Source: Bacillus_BU sp051233475 (lineage in GTDB: Bacteria; Bacillota; Bacilli; Bacillales; Cytobacillaceae). From it: a stretch of DNA of 64,000 nucleotides. Made by a program: the position numbers and the translations under genes. Of this stretch, positions 8,086-17,201 are shown in pieces. How positions within the stretch are numbered: position 1 is the stretch's first letter; every line of letters starts with the position of its first letter. The notes beneath the pieces were generated by a model. That model worked only from the letters and a program-made list of their open reading frames with translations, ran no database searches and was not told where the DNA came from. Where the stretch lies: contig NZ_JBKFGH010000022.1 in the NCBI RefSeq assembly GCF_051233475.1, forward strand, positions 111,727 through 175,726, written 5' to 3'.

Positions 8086-8293
8086 CGACTAGTTTCCTCC
8101 ACTCTTCAACACTGACTTTGGCATACTCCTCATCCACAATTGACATCGCTTGGCCGGCATGAACAATTACATAGTCGCCAATCTCCACCTCAGGAATGAA
8201 AATGATCCCGACAGTCGTTTGTGAACCCATGACATCGACTACTGCCGTATATTCATGTTTTTCGATTACTTTTGCAGGAACCCCTACACACAT
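8069..8293 (-). CDS. hypC: Hydrogenase assembly chaperone HypC
   Basis: The product is 74 aa. It begins MCVGVPAKV; Cys2, exposed after removal of Met1, carries the iron unit to the large-subunit precursor. Length and beta-barrel pattern are normal for HypC/HupF. It overlaps hypD by 17 bp and hypF by 10 bp. Confidence 0.95.
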   Translation of the reverse strand: MCVGVPAKVIEKHEYTAVVDVMGSQTTVGIIFIPEVEIGDYVIVHAGQAMSIVDEEYAKVSVEEWRKLVDARNS

Positions 8294-10575
8294 GTTAATG
8301 CCTCCCTTTTCGCTGTTGCGACCAATAACTGTCCGTAAGATAGGCCTCCATCATTACACGGAACCTTTTGATGATTATAAACGGAAAACCCTAAAGCATT
8401 TAATGACCTCGTAAGCTTTTCACGTAAGTAACGATTATGAAAGCTACCTCCGGATAGGACGACTTGATTTGAACGGTCAGGGTTTTGATTTTTCATGATT
8501 TGCATCGCTTCAACCAGTGCTTTGACAATCGATTCATGAAATCTGGTACTTATCGTTTCCACAGCGGTTTTGTTCAAAATATCCTTGGCAATTTCCTGTA
8601 GCATTTTTGAAAAATCAAAGATTAATAGACTGTCTTTATCTAAAAGTTCGAATGAATATGGAGCCAGTTCGTGATTGCTCTTTGCCAATTCACCGAGTTT
8701 AATCGCGGCTTCCCCATCATAAGTTGACTTTTGACAAAGCCCAGCCATCGCGCTCACGGCATCAAATAACCTTCCGCATGTCCCAGCTTGTACGATATTG
8801 ATGTTGTTTGAAAGCATCATTTTAATCACGTTAAGTTCTGCTTCTTTGTCATTAAAAAGTGTTCTGGCATATTCTTCGCCCTGTTTCCCTAATAGGGAGA
8901 TGAGCATTCCCGCCGCATTTCGCCACGGCTCCTTAATGGCCTTCTCGTTTCCAGGAAGAGGGGTGTAACAAAGATGACCTAGACGTTCCATATTGGAATA
9001 ACCGCCATAGAGAATCTCAAAACCCCAAATATGACCATCGGATCCATACCCAGTTCCATCCAAGATAATTCCGTAAGCTTCCCCGTTAAGTTCATTCTCC
9101 CCCATGCAGGCAGCCATGTGAGCGTGGTGATGCTGTACTTCGATTGTTTCATCAAATTGATAATCTTTAAGAAAGACCCTATTTAAGTAGCCTGGATGGG
9201 CATCAATGACCGCTGTCCGTTTTGGGATGTCAATCCACTTCAATAAATGGTCTAACTCTTGCTTAAAATGATTAACCGTTTCAATATTATCTAAATCCCC
9301 AATATGGGGGCCGATAAAAATCTGCTGGTTTCGCCCTATGGAAAAGGTTGTTTTTTGTTGTCCGCCAAAGGCAATGACCCCTGTTACATCCGCTTTAATC
9401 GATAATGGGTCAGGAACATAGCCTCTTGAACGACGAAGGAAATCTTGATTTTGATTGTTCCATTGGATTACAGAATCATCAACAGGATGTAAGATTTCTC
9501 GATTATGAATAAGATAATAGTCTGCAATCCCGTTTAAATATTGAAAAACTTGATTTTCATTGTAGATCATTGGAAGCCCAGATGGATTGGCGCTTGTCAT
9601 GACAATGCATCTCAAATTTTTATTTTCAAATAACAAATGGTGAAGCGGAGTATACGGAAGCATCACCCCTACCGTACTCATCCCCGGGGCTATTCCCTCT
9701 GCCAATTCTGAAGTGCTTTTCTTCCGCAATACAACAATAGGTGATTCAGGACTTTGCAATAACTTACTTTCGGCATTTTCAACCAATGCAAACGTTTGAA
9801 TCTCTTCAAGCGAAGCTGCCATCACTGCTAGCGGCCGAACTCTTCTATTTTTTCGTCGGCGAAGTTCTGCCACCGCTTCTTCATTAGTAGCATCGCAACA
9901 CAAGTGGTAGCCGCCTATTCCCTTAATAGCAATTATTTTCCCTTTTTCAAGTAACGTAACCGCCTCAGAAAGTGGCTCACAATCTATTTCTTTACCACTT
10001 GAATCATACAATGAAACCTTTGGTCCACATGTTGGACATGCGATTGGCTGGGCATGATGTCTTCGATTCAATGGGTTCTCGTACTCTTCTCGGCACTCAG
10101 GGCACATTTCAAAAGGCGCCATGGTTGTATAAGGTCGATCATAAGGAAGTTCACTAATAATCGTATAGCGAGGACCACATTGGGTACAGTTGATAAACGG
10201 ATAACGATATCGAAAATCATCCGGGTCTCTCATCTCTCCCAAGCACTCGTCACATACGGCTGAATCAATTGGAATGACCAGCAAAGAAGTTCCAGTCCGT
10301 TCACTTTGAATAATGGAAAAAGTCGAGTAGTGACTCAGCTCAACTTTTTCGACAATGATTTCATTAATTTTTGAGAGTCGGGGCGGGCTATTCTCAAGAT
10401 CATATAAAAAGGCTTGAAGCTTGTCCTCTTCCCCTTCAATGTTAATTTTTACACCATCCATATTATTTTGAACGGTTCCGGTAACCTGGTATTTATCAGC
10501 AAGTCCAAACACAAATGGTCGAAACCCGACTCCTTGCACTCTTCCTCTGACAGATACTTTTAGCGCTGAAGCCAT
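8284..10575 (-). CDS. hypF: Carbamoyltransferase HypF
   Basis: The product is 763 aa, full length. Domains in order are an N-terminal acylphosphatase domain (GRVQGVGFRPF, residues 11-21), two zinc-binding units with CxxC pairs at 108/111, 130/133, 158/161 and 180/183, a YrdC-like nucleotide-binding domain (about 200-385), and a Kae1-like domain with the HHHAH metal site near residue 480. HypF converts carbamoyl phosphate to carbamoyl adenylate and transfers it to HypE. It overlaps hypB by 16 bp. Confidence 0.96.
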   Translation of the reverse strand: MASALKVSVRGRVQGVGFRPFVFGLADKYQVTGTVQNNMDGVKINIEGEEDKLQAFLYDLENSPPRLSKINEIIVEKVELSHYSTFSIIQSERTGTSLLVIPIDSAVCDECLGEMRDPDDFRYRYPFINCTQCGPRYTIISELPYDRPYTTMAPFEMCPECREEYENPLNRRHHAQPIACPTCGPKVSLYDSSGKEIDCEPLSEAVTLLEKGKIIAIKGIGGYHLCCDATNEEAVAELRRRKNRRVRPLAVMAASLEEIQTFALVENAESKLLQSPESPIVVLRKKSTSELAEGIAPGMSTVGVMLPYTPLHHLLFENKNLRCIVMTSANPSGLPMIYNENQVFQYLNGIADYYLIHNREILHPVDDSVIQWNNQNQDFLRRSRGYVPDPLSIKADVTGVIAFGGQQKTTFSIGRNQQIFIGPHIGDLDNIETVNHFKQELDHLLKWIDIPKRTAVIDAHPGYLNRVFLKDYQFDETIEVQHHHAHMAACMGENELNGEAYGIILDGTGYGSDGHIWGFEILYGGYSNMERLGHLCYTPLPGNEKAIKEPWRNAAGMLISLLGKQGEEYARTLFNDKEAELNVIKMMLSNNINIVQAGTCGRLFDAVSAMAGLCQKSTYDGEAAIKLGELAKSNHELAPYSFELLDKDSLLIFDFSKMLQEIAKDILNKTAVETISTRFHESIVKALVEAMQIMKNQNPDRSNQVVLSGGSFHNRYLREKLTRSLNALGFSVYNHQKVPCNDGGLSYGQLLVATAKREALTCV

Positions 10576-11219
10576 GCTGAATGAGCACCTTCAATCCAAG
10601 AAAGCCAATCCTCAAACCCCTCTTTGGTCGTTGCCGAAAGCGGGATTAACTTTGATTCCGGATTTATCCCCTCTAAATCAGCTCTTGCCTCATCAACATT
10701 GAAATTTAAATATGGAAGCAGGTCAATCTTGTTTACAAGAACAAGCTCGGTTCTCATAAACATCGTTGGATATTTAGGAATCTTATCATTTCCTTCCGGT
10801 ACGCTCAAAACAGCAATTTTATGTTGCTGTCCCAAATCATATCCAGAGGGACAGACTAAATTCCCGACATTTTCGATAAATAATAAATCGATTTCATCTA
10901 AATCCAACTCTGCCAAAGCTGCCGCAACCATCCTTGCATCGAGGTGGCAACCGCCATGAGTGTTAATCTGTACCGCTTTAGCACCTAGGGCACGAATACG
11001 ATCTGCATCTCTTTCTGTAGCGAGGTCTCCTTCTATCACACCTATTCGCAAACGGTGTGATAATGATCGGACCGTTTCCTCAAGCAACGTCGTTTTCCCT
11101 GCTCCTGGTGAACTCATCATGTTTATGACAAAGGTATTGGTCTCCGAAAATAATCCCCGATTAAACTCTGCTGCCTTATTATTATTCGTTAACACATCTG
11201 TACGTAACGTTACTTTCAT
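10560..11219 (-). CDS. hypB: Hydrogenase nickel incorporation GTPase HypB
   Basis: The product is 219 aa. It is a SIMIBI GTPase with P-loop SSPGAGKTTL (about residues 36-45), a conserved IEGDLATERDADRI segment, the metal-site GGCH, and NKIDL for guanine. With HypA it inserts Ni into the large subunit. It lacks the N-terminal CxxCGC motif and any His-rich Ni-storage stretch, so it is the minimal GTPase form. It starts two bases after the hypA stop. Confidence 0.95.
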   Translation of the reverse strand: MKVTLRTDVLTNNNKAAEFNRGLFSETNTFVINMMSSPGAGKTTLLEETVRSLSHRLRIGVIEGDLATERDADRIRALGAKAVQINTHGGCHLDARMVAAALAELDLDEIDLLFIENVGNLVCPSGYDLGQQHKIAVLSVPEGNDKIPKYPTMFMRTELVLVNKIDLLPYLNFNVDEARADLEGINPESKLIPLSATTKEGFEDWLSWIEGAHSAWLQR

Positions 11220-11221
11220 GG

Positions 11222-11572
11222 TTATCTCCCCTCGTATGATAAGACTTGGAACGTTTCGCCTGAAGTCACTTTCCCCGATGGCATGCGACAGTCAGGACAT
11301 TGCGCAATTTTTTGCTCAGGTTGATATACTTTACCGCAAAGTACACACTCCGCCCGGGCTTCTTCCAAATGAATCTTAAGAATTGCCTCACGAGTAATGA
11401 AATGCGGATTTTGTTCTTTAAAAATCTCAAATGCCATCACAAGAGCATCAGGTAAGACATTACTAACTTCTCCAACGACTAACTCGACCCGTTCTAGGGT
11501 TTTTATTCCCTTTGCTAATGCATCCTCTTGGATAATGTTTAAAACCTCACCCATTAATGACATTTCGTGCAT
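11222..11572 (-). CDS. hypA: Hydrogenase nickel chaperone HypA
   Basis: The product is 116 aa. The N-terminal MHEMSL supplies the Ni ligand His2, and a structural zinc site is formed by Cys76/Cys79 and Cys92/Cys95. HypA receives Ni with HypB and docks on the large-subunit precursor. It is the first of the six hyp genes (order A-B-F-C-D-E) and sits 11 bp after the Cys-rich gene at 11584-12033. Confidence 0.95.
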   Translation of the reverse strand: MHEMSLMGEVLNIIQEDALAKGIKTLERVELVVGEVSNVLPDALVMAFEIFKEQNPHFITREAILKIHLEEARAECVLCGKVYQPEQKIAQCPDCRMPSGKVTSGETFQVLSYEGR

Positions 11573-11583
11573 AAGATCATCCC

Positions 11584-12033
11584 TTATCGATTATGTTTTG
11601 GGTTATTTGCCTGCCCTACATAATACCCGTCCGTTTTTAATGCTAACGGCATTTCTACTAGAGTTAAATCCCCAATTTTATTTTGAAAATTGTAATCATT
11701 CCCGCAATTCAAACATTTACAAGTTGAGTATAGGACTGATAAGTGAAGAAGATTGGAACATGAAGGACATATTCCACTAAAAGCCTTCACGTTCCCCTCT
11801 TCTTTAGTGATTAAGATCGGACTCCCACTGATATAAAACTGGTTTATGTTATTGAATTGATAATATTCGCTGCATACAAAAGACCAATTCACGCCTAATA
11901 TCCGGTCCGTCGTTTTTTCCAGCTTCTCTAAATCCTCTTCAATAAAGGGCTCATAGACCGATTTTAACGTGTTAAAAAATCCCTTTTTCATTTCTTTAAA
12001 GAAATCCTCTCTTTTCACGATGCTTGTCTCCAA
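11584..12033 (-). CDS. Hydrogenase-cluster protein with a CxxC...CxCxxC domain (Rieske-like or zinc-ribbon), unknown function
   Basis: The product is 149 aa. The first 50 residues look alpha-helical and charged. Residues 67-130 read like a Rieske/NirD-type beta domain (SPILITKEEGNVKAF, then CPSC, then CLNCG, then a closing strand), but where Rieske proteins have Cys-x-His pairs this has Cys89/Cys92 and Cys105/Cys107/Cys110. It may bind zinc or a rubredoxin-like iron. It overlaps the maturation protease by 19 bp and precedes hypA by 11 bp, so it belongs to the hydrogenase operon. It does not look like HybE/HupJ, HyaE or HyaF; I do not recognise it. Confidence 0.8.
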   Translation of the reverse strand: METSIVKREDFFKEMKKGFFNTLKSVYEPFIEEDLEKLEKTTDRILGVNWSFVCSEYYQFNNINQFYISGSPILITKEEGNVKAFSGICPSCSNLLHLSVLYSTCKCLNCGNDYNFQNKIGDLTLVEMPLALKTDGYYVGQANNPKHNR

Positions 12034-12503
12034 AGCTGAACCTGACGTACAACAGCCTCAGCTAAATCAGGTAACATTGCTTGATTCACTTCCGTTAGTT
12101 GGACGCCCAGTTCCAAACTGGAGGGCTGCATCCCTAACATAGCAATGTTTTTTGGATATTTTTCTCGTAATTTCGCAGCAAAGAGAACTTCCTGAAAACC
12201 TAATTGATGAATCGACATTTTAATGCCAAAATAAGCTGGGATTTCATTTCCTATCAACGAAATAATCGTCCCACCAGGCTTACCAGCATTGATCGCATCG
12301 ATAACAATTAAGTGATCGGTATCTTCAACAGGACCTAGAAGCTTCATCCCATCGGTCGACCCTTCGATAATTTCAATTTCAGGATCGCCCGCAAACCTTT
12401 CCTCAAGCAAAGGTAAAATATGAATACCGACACCTTCATCAGTGAAGATTGAGTTACCAATCCCTAAAATCGTTATCTTATTTTCTTTGGTGTTATTCTG
12501 CAT
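12015..12503 (-). CDS. hyaD: [NiFe]-hydrogenase maturation protease (HyaD/HupD family)
   Basis: The product is 162 aa. The endopeptidase removes the C-terminal tail of the large subunit once Ni is inserted. It has the family signature GIGNSIFTDEGVG and the expected Ni-sensing residues Glu23, Asp69 (VIDA) and His99, spaced as in E. coli HybD. Its likely substrate tail is the 15 residues after His558 of the large subunit at 13303-15024. It overlaps the cytochrome b gene by 11 bp. Confidence 0.95.
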   Translation of the reverse strand: MQNNTKENKITILGIGNSIFTDEGVGIHILPLLEERFAGDPEIEIIEGSTDGMKLLGPVEDTDHLIVIDAINAGKPGGTIISLIGNEIPAYFGIKMSIHQLGFQEVLFAAKLREKYPKNIAMLGMQPSSLELGVQLTEVNQAMLPDLAEAVVRQVQLWRQAS

Positions 12504-13290
12504 CTTTTATCCCGACCGCCTTTTTTGGCTCCACTTTATAGCCTGTACCAATGGATGATAAAGTTCCGTTTCTTTCTAAGTAGTCATCACGCCATGCTAA
12601 GTAAACGTGGATAACAGTAAATACCATAAATGCCCAAGCAACTAAATGATGCCAAGATCGAATCGTATAGCTGTCCCCACCGAACAAATATGGAACCCAA
12701 GCAAACATCGTAGCAAAAATAGATCCCGGCTGTGGTTCAAAATATAAATAAAAACCTGTCATAATAATCGCAATTGAGCCAATCCCAATAAACACAATAT
12801 AACTCATAATTGCTAAAGGATTATGACCAACATAATGAGGCTTTTTATGCTTCATAAACAGATAGAACTTGACAGTCTCAAACATTTCTTTCCAGTAGAT
12901 AAGTCGAAAAATGTTCTGAGATGAATACTTATTCCCTGCGAATATCCAATAAAATCGATAAATCGAGTTAGCCGTAAAAACAAAGGCTGCGAAGAAATGA
13001 ACATATCGCATCCAGCCCATGAAATTAGAATAATAGGCTTCCTCTGGAATAGTAGCGCCTGAGAAAGGTTTTCCAATGTAAATTCCCGTAACCATTAACA
13101 CCAGAATGGCAATTGCATTTACCCAGTGCCAAATCCGTACCGGTAACTCCCATACATAGACTTTCACGACATCCTTGCCAATTGGCTTAATAATTGGAGG
13201 ACGGTGACGTCTAAAACTGGTTTCGCTGTTTTCGCCTGGTGCAAGCGGTATCGAATCCTTTTTCCGGTGCAAAATCTTTGGCGTTGGCAT
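12493..13290 (-). CDS. hyaC: Ni/Fe-hydrogenase b-type cytochrome subunit
   Basis: The product is 265 aa. It is a di-heme membrane anchor that takes electrons from the small subunit to the quinone pool. Four membrane segments are visible (about residues 57-75, 96-115, 160-185, 210-232), with candidate heme-ligand His in RIWHWVNA, RYVHFFAA and RSWHHLVAW. A soluble, basic N-terminal extension of about 45 residues precedes the first helix, longer than in E. coli HyaC. It lies 12 bp after the large-subunit stop. Confidence 0.93.
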   Translation of the reverse strand: MPTPKILHRKKDSIPLAPGENSETSFRRHRPPIIKPIGKDVVKVYVWELPVRIWHWVNAIAILVLMVTGIYIGKPFSGATIPEEAYYSNFMGWMRYVHFFAAFVFTANSIYRFYWIFAGNKYSSQNIFRLIYWKEMFETVKFYLFMKHKKPHYVGHNPLAIMSYIVFIGIGSIAIIMTGFYLYFEPQPGSIFATMFAWVPYLFGGDSYTIRSWHHLVAWAFMVFTVIHVYLAWRDDYLERNGTLSSIGTGYKVEPKKAVGIKDAE

Positions 13291-13302
13291 TTCGCACTCC
13301 TC

Positions 13303-15024
13303 CTATCCGATTCGAATTTCAGTTGTTTCTTTATTTTCCAAATCGATTAAATGAACGGCACAAGCAAGGCAAGGGTCAAATGAATGAACGATCCGCAAAA
13401 TTTCGAGTGGCTTTTCTTTGTCTAATAAAGGTGTATCTTTAAGAGCTGCTTCATAAGCACCGATTTTACCATCGTTGTCCTTAGGTGACGCATTCCATGT
13501 TGTTGGAACAACAGCTTGGTAATTTTTTGTTTTGCCGTCTTCAATTTCAATCCAATGACCAAGTCCGCCGCGTGGAGCTTCCATCCAGCCAACACCTTTT
13601 GCATTTTTCGGCCATGTTTCAGGATCCCATTTTGTGCGGTCAAATGTGACTTGATTTCCATTTTTTATATTTTTCAACAATTCATCCATATCGTTTCTCA
13701 TCCAATCAGCAATTAAAACGGATTCTAATCCACGAGCAACTGTCCGTCCTAAGGCAGATTGAAGAGCACTCATTGGCAGACCAAGCTTGTTTAGCGTGCT
13801 GTCAACGATATTAACCACATCCTCCTTGCCGGATGCATATCCTACCATTAACCGAGCAAGCGGTCCAGTTTCCATCGCATGTCCTTTCCAACGAGGAGCC
13901 TTTAACCAGCTGTACTTTTCATCTGTATTTAATTGTTTAAATGGCGCTTTTGGACCAGTGTATTTTAACGTGGTTTCTCCATCCCAAGGATGTTTACCAG
14001 CTCCAGTACCTTTTCCGTCGTACGTATACCAAGAATGATCAATGAATTCCTGAACATGATCTGGATCGGTTAAATCAACATCTAACACTTCATTAAGGTT
14101 TCCGTTCAGGATTACGCCGCGCGGCATACGATAAAGCTTCGGATCATTAATGCTTCCGGTTGAGAAATCACCGTAACACAAATAGTTATTTAAGCCGCCG
14201 CCATGTGTCCAATCTTTATAGAACGAACCAATTGCAAGCAGGTCTGGAATATAAACTTGGTTAACAAATTCTCTAGCTTGATTGATTAATTGCGAAACTC
14301 GCATTAAACGCTCGGCATGAATTCCATTATCGCTATTAATATCCAGCGGTGTAGCCATTCCCCCTACCACATAATGTGGATGCGGGTTTTTACCGCCGAA
14401 AATGGTATGGATTTGAACGATCTCTTTTTGCCAGTCCAGAGCTTCCAGATAATGAGCTACCGCTAATAAATTCACTTCCGGAGGAAGCTTGTATGCTGGA
14501 TGGCCCCAATATCCATTTGCAAAAATACCAAGCTGGCCACTTTCAACAATTTTCTTCACCTTGTTTTGTACATCTTTAAAATAACCAGGTGAAGACTTCG
14601 GCCAACTCGAAATCGATTGGGCGATGGTTGAAGTTTGGTTCGGATCTGCGCTTAAGGCACTTACTACATCGACCCAGTCCAGTGCATGCAGATGGTAAAA
14701 ATGAACAATATGGTCGTGTAAAAACAAGGCCTCATTCATAATGTCACGAATTAAATGAGCATTTCGAGGGATGTTTATTTTTAAAGCATCCTCGACAGAA
14801 CGAATGGAAGCTAACGCATGAACGGTTGTACATACTCCACAAATACGCTGGATATATGCCCAAACATCCCGTGGATCGCGATCGCGAACGATTAACTCTA
14901 ATCCACGGACAGCCGTTCCTGAACTATAGGCATTTTTGATTACACCTGCATCATCTATATCTGCTTCAATTCGCAGATGTCCTTCTATTCTAGTTATTGG
15001 ATCTACGACTAATCGCTCGCTCAT
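13303..15024 (-). CDS. hyaB: [NiFe] hydrogenase large (catalytic) subunit
   Basis: The product is 573 aa. The Ni-Fe site is bound by Cys62/Cys65 in RICGVCT and Cys552/Cys555 in DPCLAC. His558 ends the mature protein; the 15 residues after it form the removable C-terminal peptide. The length and the N-terminal DPITRIEGHLRIE motif are those of group 1 uptake hydrogenases. It overlaps the small-subunit gene by 4 bp (ATGA) and is followed by cytochrome b and the dedicated protease. Confidence 0.97.
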   Translation of the reverse strand: MSERLVVDPITRIEGHLRIEADIDDAGVIKNAYSSGTAVRGLELIVRDRDPRDVWAYIQRICGVCTTVHALASIRSVEDALKINIPRNAHLIRDIMNEALFLHDHIVHFYHLHALDWVDVVSALSADPNQTSTIAQSISSWPKSSPGYFKDVQNKVKKIVESGQLGIFANGYWGHPAYKLPPEVNLLAVAHYLEALDWQKEIVQIHTIFGGKNPHPHYVVGGMATPLDINSDNGIHAERLMRVSQLINQAREFVNQVYIPDLLAIGSFYKDWTHGGGLNNYLCYGDFSTGSINDPKLYRMPRGVILNGNLNEVLDVDLTDPDHVQEFIDHSWYTYDGKGTGAGKHPWDGETTLKYTGPKAPFKQLNTDEKYSWLKAPRWKGHAMETGPLARLMVGYASGKEDVVNIVDSTLNKLGLPMSALQSALGRTVARGLESVLIADWMRNDMDELLKNIKNGNQVTFDRTKWDPETWPKNAKGVGWMEAPRGGLGHWIEIEDGKTKNYQAVVPTTWNASPKDNDGKIGAYEAALKDTPLLDKEKPLEILRIVHSFDPCLACAVHLIDLENKETTEIRIG

Positions 15025-16097
15025 TCATCTTCCCCCCGTTTTTCATCATGTTTCTTCTTCATTACAGTGAGTCCTGCATGAACAGCAACTCCTGCAGCTG
15101 TCAATCCTACTGCTGCTGCGCCAACCTGATCAGGGTTAATCGTGGTTTGTGTTCCTGGTATTTTTGCTCGGCGAACAAATAGTGGGCCGTTATCCCAGAA
15201 TCCATCTTCGGAACAACCTATACATGGGTTTCCGGATTGAATTGGATAACTGACGCCTCCATTCCAGCGCATTTCCGCGCATGAATTATATGTAGTTGGA
15301 CCTTTACAACCTACTTTATATAAACAATAGCCTTGTTTAGCCCCTTCATCATCAAACGACTCCACAAAAAGACCCGCATCGAAATAAGCTCTGCGGTTAC
15401 ATTTATCATGAATTCGGTGACGGTAAAACGCCTTTGGACGACCTAAATGGTCTAATTCCGGAAGAGCGCCAAACGTAATATAGTGGGCAATAACCCCTGT
15501 CATGACCTCCGCAATTGGAGGACAGCCTGGAACTAACATGACCGGCTTCCCATTTACAAAATCTGTGACCGGCTTCGCGCCAGTAGGGTTCGGTTTTGCA
15601 GCGGCAATCCCGCCCCAAGATGCACAGCTACCGTAAGATATGATGGCAAGTGCACCCTTTGCAACCTTCTGGAATGTTTCCTTTGCAGAGTGTCCTGCAA
15701 CAGTTAAGTATGCGTCATCATCTGGTATACTGCCTTCTACAGCAAGTATATATTGGCCATCGTAATCCTTTAACACTTGTTCCATGGCCGCATCTACTTG
15801 ATGTCCCGCTGCTGCTGATAAAACTTCTGAATATTCTAGGGAAATCAATTCAAGTAAAACGCTTTCGGTCTTTGGATGGGTACTTCTGATAAATGATTCT
15901 GAACAACCGGTGCAATCTTGAAATTGCAGCCAAATAACAGGGACACGTGTCTTTATTTCCATAGCTTTTACTACTGTATCAGACTGAGCAAAATCTAAAC
16001 CCATTGCTGCTGATAAAGCAGTGCACATTTTTAAGAAATCACGTCTTGAAAAGCCATGTTCTAAAGCTGATTCATAAATCGTTTTCTTTTTCATCAT
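15021..16097 (-). CDS. hyaA: [NiFe] hydrogenase small subunit with Tat signal
   Basis: The product is 358 aa. A twin-arginine motif SRRDFLK (Arg18-Arg19) directs export of the folded heterodimer. Proximal cluster ligands are Cys62, Cys65, Cys158 and Cys192; distal are His230, Cys233, Cys258, Cys264; medial are Cys273, Cys292, Cys295 (a [3Fe-4S] pattern). A C-terminal hydrophobic helix (about 327-345) anchors it. The proximal motif is CTGC and the later one CASWGG, so the two extra cysteines of O2-tolerant Hyd-1 types are absent. Start ATG follows GGGAGGG; a second ATG is adjacent. An extended -10 (TGCTATATT at 16144-16152) is a weak promoter candidate. Confidence 0.96.
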   Translation of the reverse strand: MMKKKTIYESALEHGFSRRDFLKMCTALSAAMGLDFAQSDTVVKAMEIKTRVPVIWLQFQDCTGCSESFIRSTHPKTESVLLELISLEYSEVLSAAAGHQVDAAMEQVLKDYDGQYILAVEGSIPDDDAYLTVAGHSAKETFQKVAKGALAIISYGSCASWGGIAAAKPNPTGAKPVTDFVNGKPVMLVPGCPPIAEVMTGVIAHYITFGALPELDHLGRPKAFYRHRIHDKCNRRAYFDAGLFVESFDDEGAKQGYCLYKVGCKGPTTYNSCAEMRWNGGVSYPIQSGNPCIGCSEDGFWDNGPLFVRRAKIPGTQTTINPDQVGAAAVGLTAAGVAVHAGLTVMKKKHDEKRGEDE

Positions 16098-16302
16098 CTA
16101 CTTCCCTCCCTTAATATGCTTGAATAATAATGATTTCAGCGTAAATATAGCATATAAAATATTAAAAAGTCCCAAAGTTTTCACAATTGACACAGATTGT
16201 CCTTAACCACATACGCACAGTATTTTTATTGAATAATCAGAATCAATTACATTTATCACTCGATTCTAACTATTATATTTTTTATTTATCGGGTCATCGA
16301 AA

Positions 16303-16348
16303 AAAACAAACAAGCTGCCGGATTTCTCCGACAGCTTGTTTGTTTTTT
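16303..16348. terminator. Terminator after tatC, upstream of the hydrogenase operon
   Basis: The inverted repeat AAACAAACAAGCTG / CAGCTTGTTTGTTT flanks a short loop and has T runs on both strands. It ends the tatC transcript, so the hydrogenase genes probably have their own promoter within 16.1-16.3 kb. Confidence 0.8.
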
Positions 16349-16350
16349 TA

Positions 16351-17124
16351 TTATATTATTTCAGAAGAATTTTTATCCCCTGTTTCCTCTTCGTAATTCT
16401 CTTCCCACTCTTTTTCTCGTTTCAGTTTTCTCTTATAAACAACCTTGGATAGATTGATGCTGATTTCATATAAAAGTAATAAAGGTAGTGTCACAAGAAA
16501 ATCTGACATAAAATCTGGTGGAGTAATCGTAACAGCAATGATAATGAGAATAAAATACGCATATTTTCTTAGTTTTTGCAGTACAAAAGGATTGATGATC
16601 CCGAGTGACGTTAAAAACATAACGACAACAGGTAGTTCAAAAAGCACCCCAAAAGGAAGGGTCATATTTAGCACGAATCGGAAATATTTTTCGGCAGTGA
16701 AATTGGTTACAAACATATCTCCGCCTAAGTTCACTAAAAATTTCATCACCATTGGAAAAATAACAAAGTATCCAAAACTTATCCCTACAACAAATAAGAT
16801 GAACAGAGCAGGAATATACGATAAGGAAATTTTCAGTTCAAACGGTTTAAGAGCCGGTTTTACGAACAACCATAATTGCAGCGCAAAGATGGGAATCGTA
16901 GCCGCAATGGCAATGACAGTTGCTAACATAAAATAAACCCAAATGATATCACTTGGACCAAGTACAATTAGCTTAACAGCTAAATCACGAACCAACCAAT
17001 TATATATTTCTTCAACATAAATAAATCCAACGATAAAAAATGTGAGAAATGAAACAACCGTTATGATTAATCTTTTTCGCAATTCATCTAAATGGTCTAT
17101 TATATTTAATTCTTTATCTTCCAT
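16351..17124 (-). CDS. tatC: Twin-arginine translocase subunit TatC
   Basis: The product is 257 aa with six predicted membrane helices. The N-terminal cytoplasmic motif DHLDELRKRL, the Tat-signal recognition site, is intact. TatC recruits substrates and then TatA. Its position directly upstream of a Tat-exported hydrogenase suggests a dedicated pair with the preceding tatA. The C-terminus is a charged tail of about 30 residues. Confidence 0.95.
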   Translation of the reverse strand: MEDKELNIIDHLDELRKRLIITVVSFLTFFIVGFIYVEEIYNWLVRDLAVKLIVLGPSDIIWVYFMLATVIAIAATIPIFALQLWLFVKPALKPFELKISLSYIPALFILFVVGISFGYFVIFPMVMKFLVNLGGDMFVTNFTAEKYFRFVLNMTLPFGVLFELPVVVMFLTSLGIINPFVLQKLRKYAYFILIIIAVTITPPDFMSDFLVTLPLLLLYEISINLSKVVYKRKLKREKEWEENYEEETGDKNSSEII

Positions 17125-17171
17125 AATTAAACCCCTGACAATTAAATCTAGACGATGTAAAAATTTTTGGA

Positions 17172-17201
17172 TAAAAAAGGGTGTAAGATAAATCTTACAC
17201 C
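17172..17201 (-). terminator. Terminator between tatA and tatC
   Basis: On the minus strand GGTGTAAGA and TCTTACACC pair around a 4-nt TTTA loop, followed by CTTTTTTATC. It starts immediately after the tatA stop. Partial readthrough would yield more TatA than TatC. Confidence 0.8.

Noticed and set aside
10560..11219. Histidine-rich nickel-storage region in HypB
   Set aside because: The N-terminus contains no His cluster and no CxxCGC motif.
16445..16936. Plus-strand frame of 163 codons opposite tatC
   Set aside because: It is a shadow of the membrane-protein coding sequence with low-complexity composition and no ribosome binding site.
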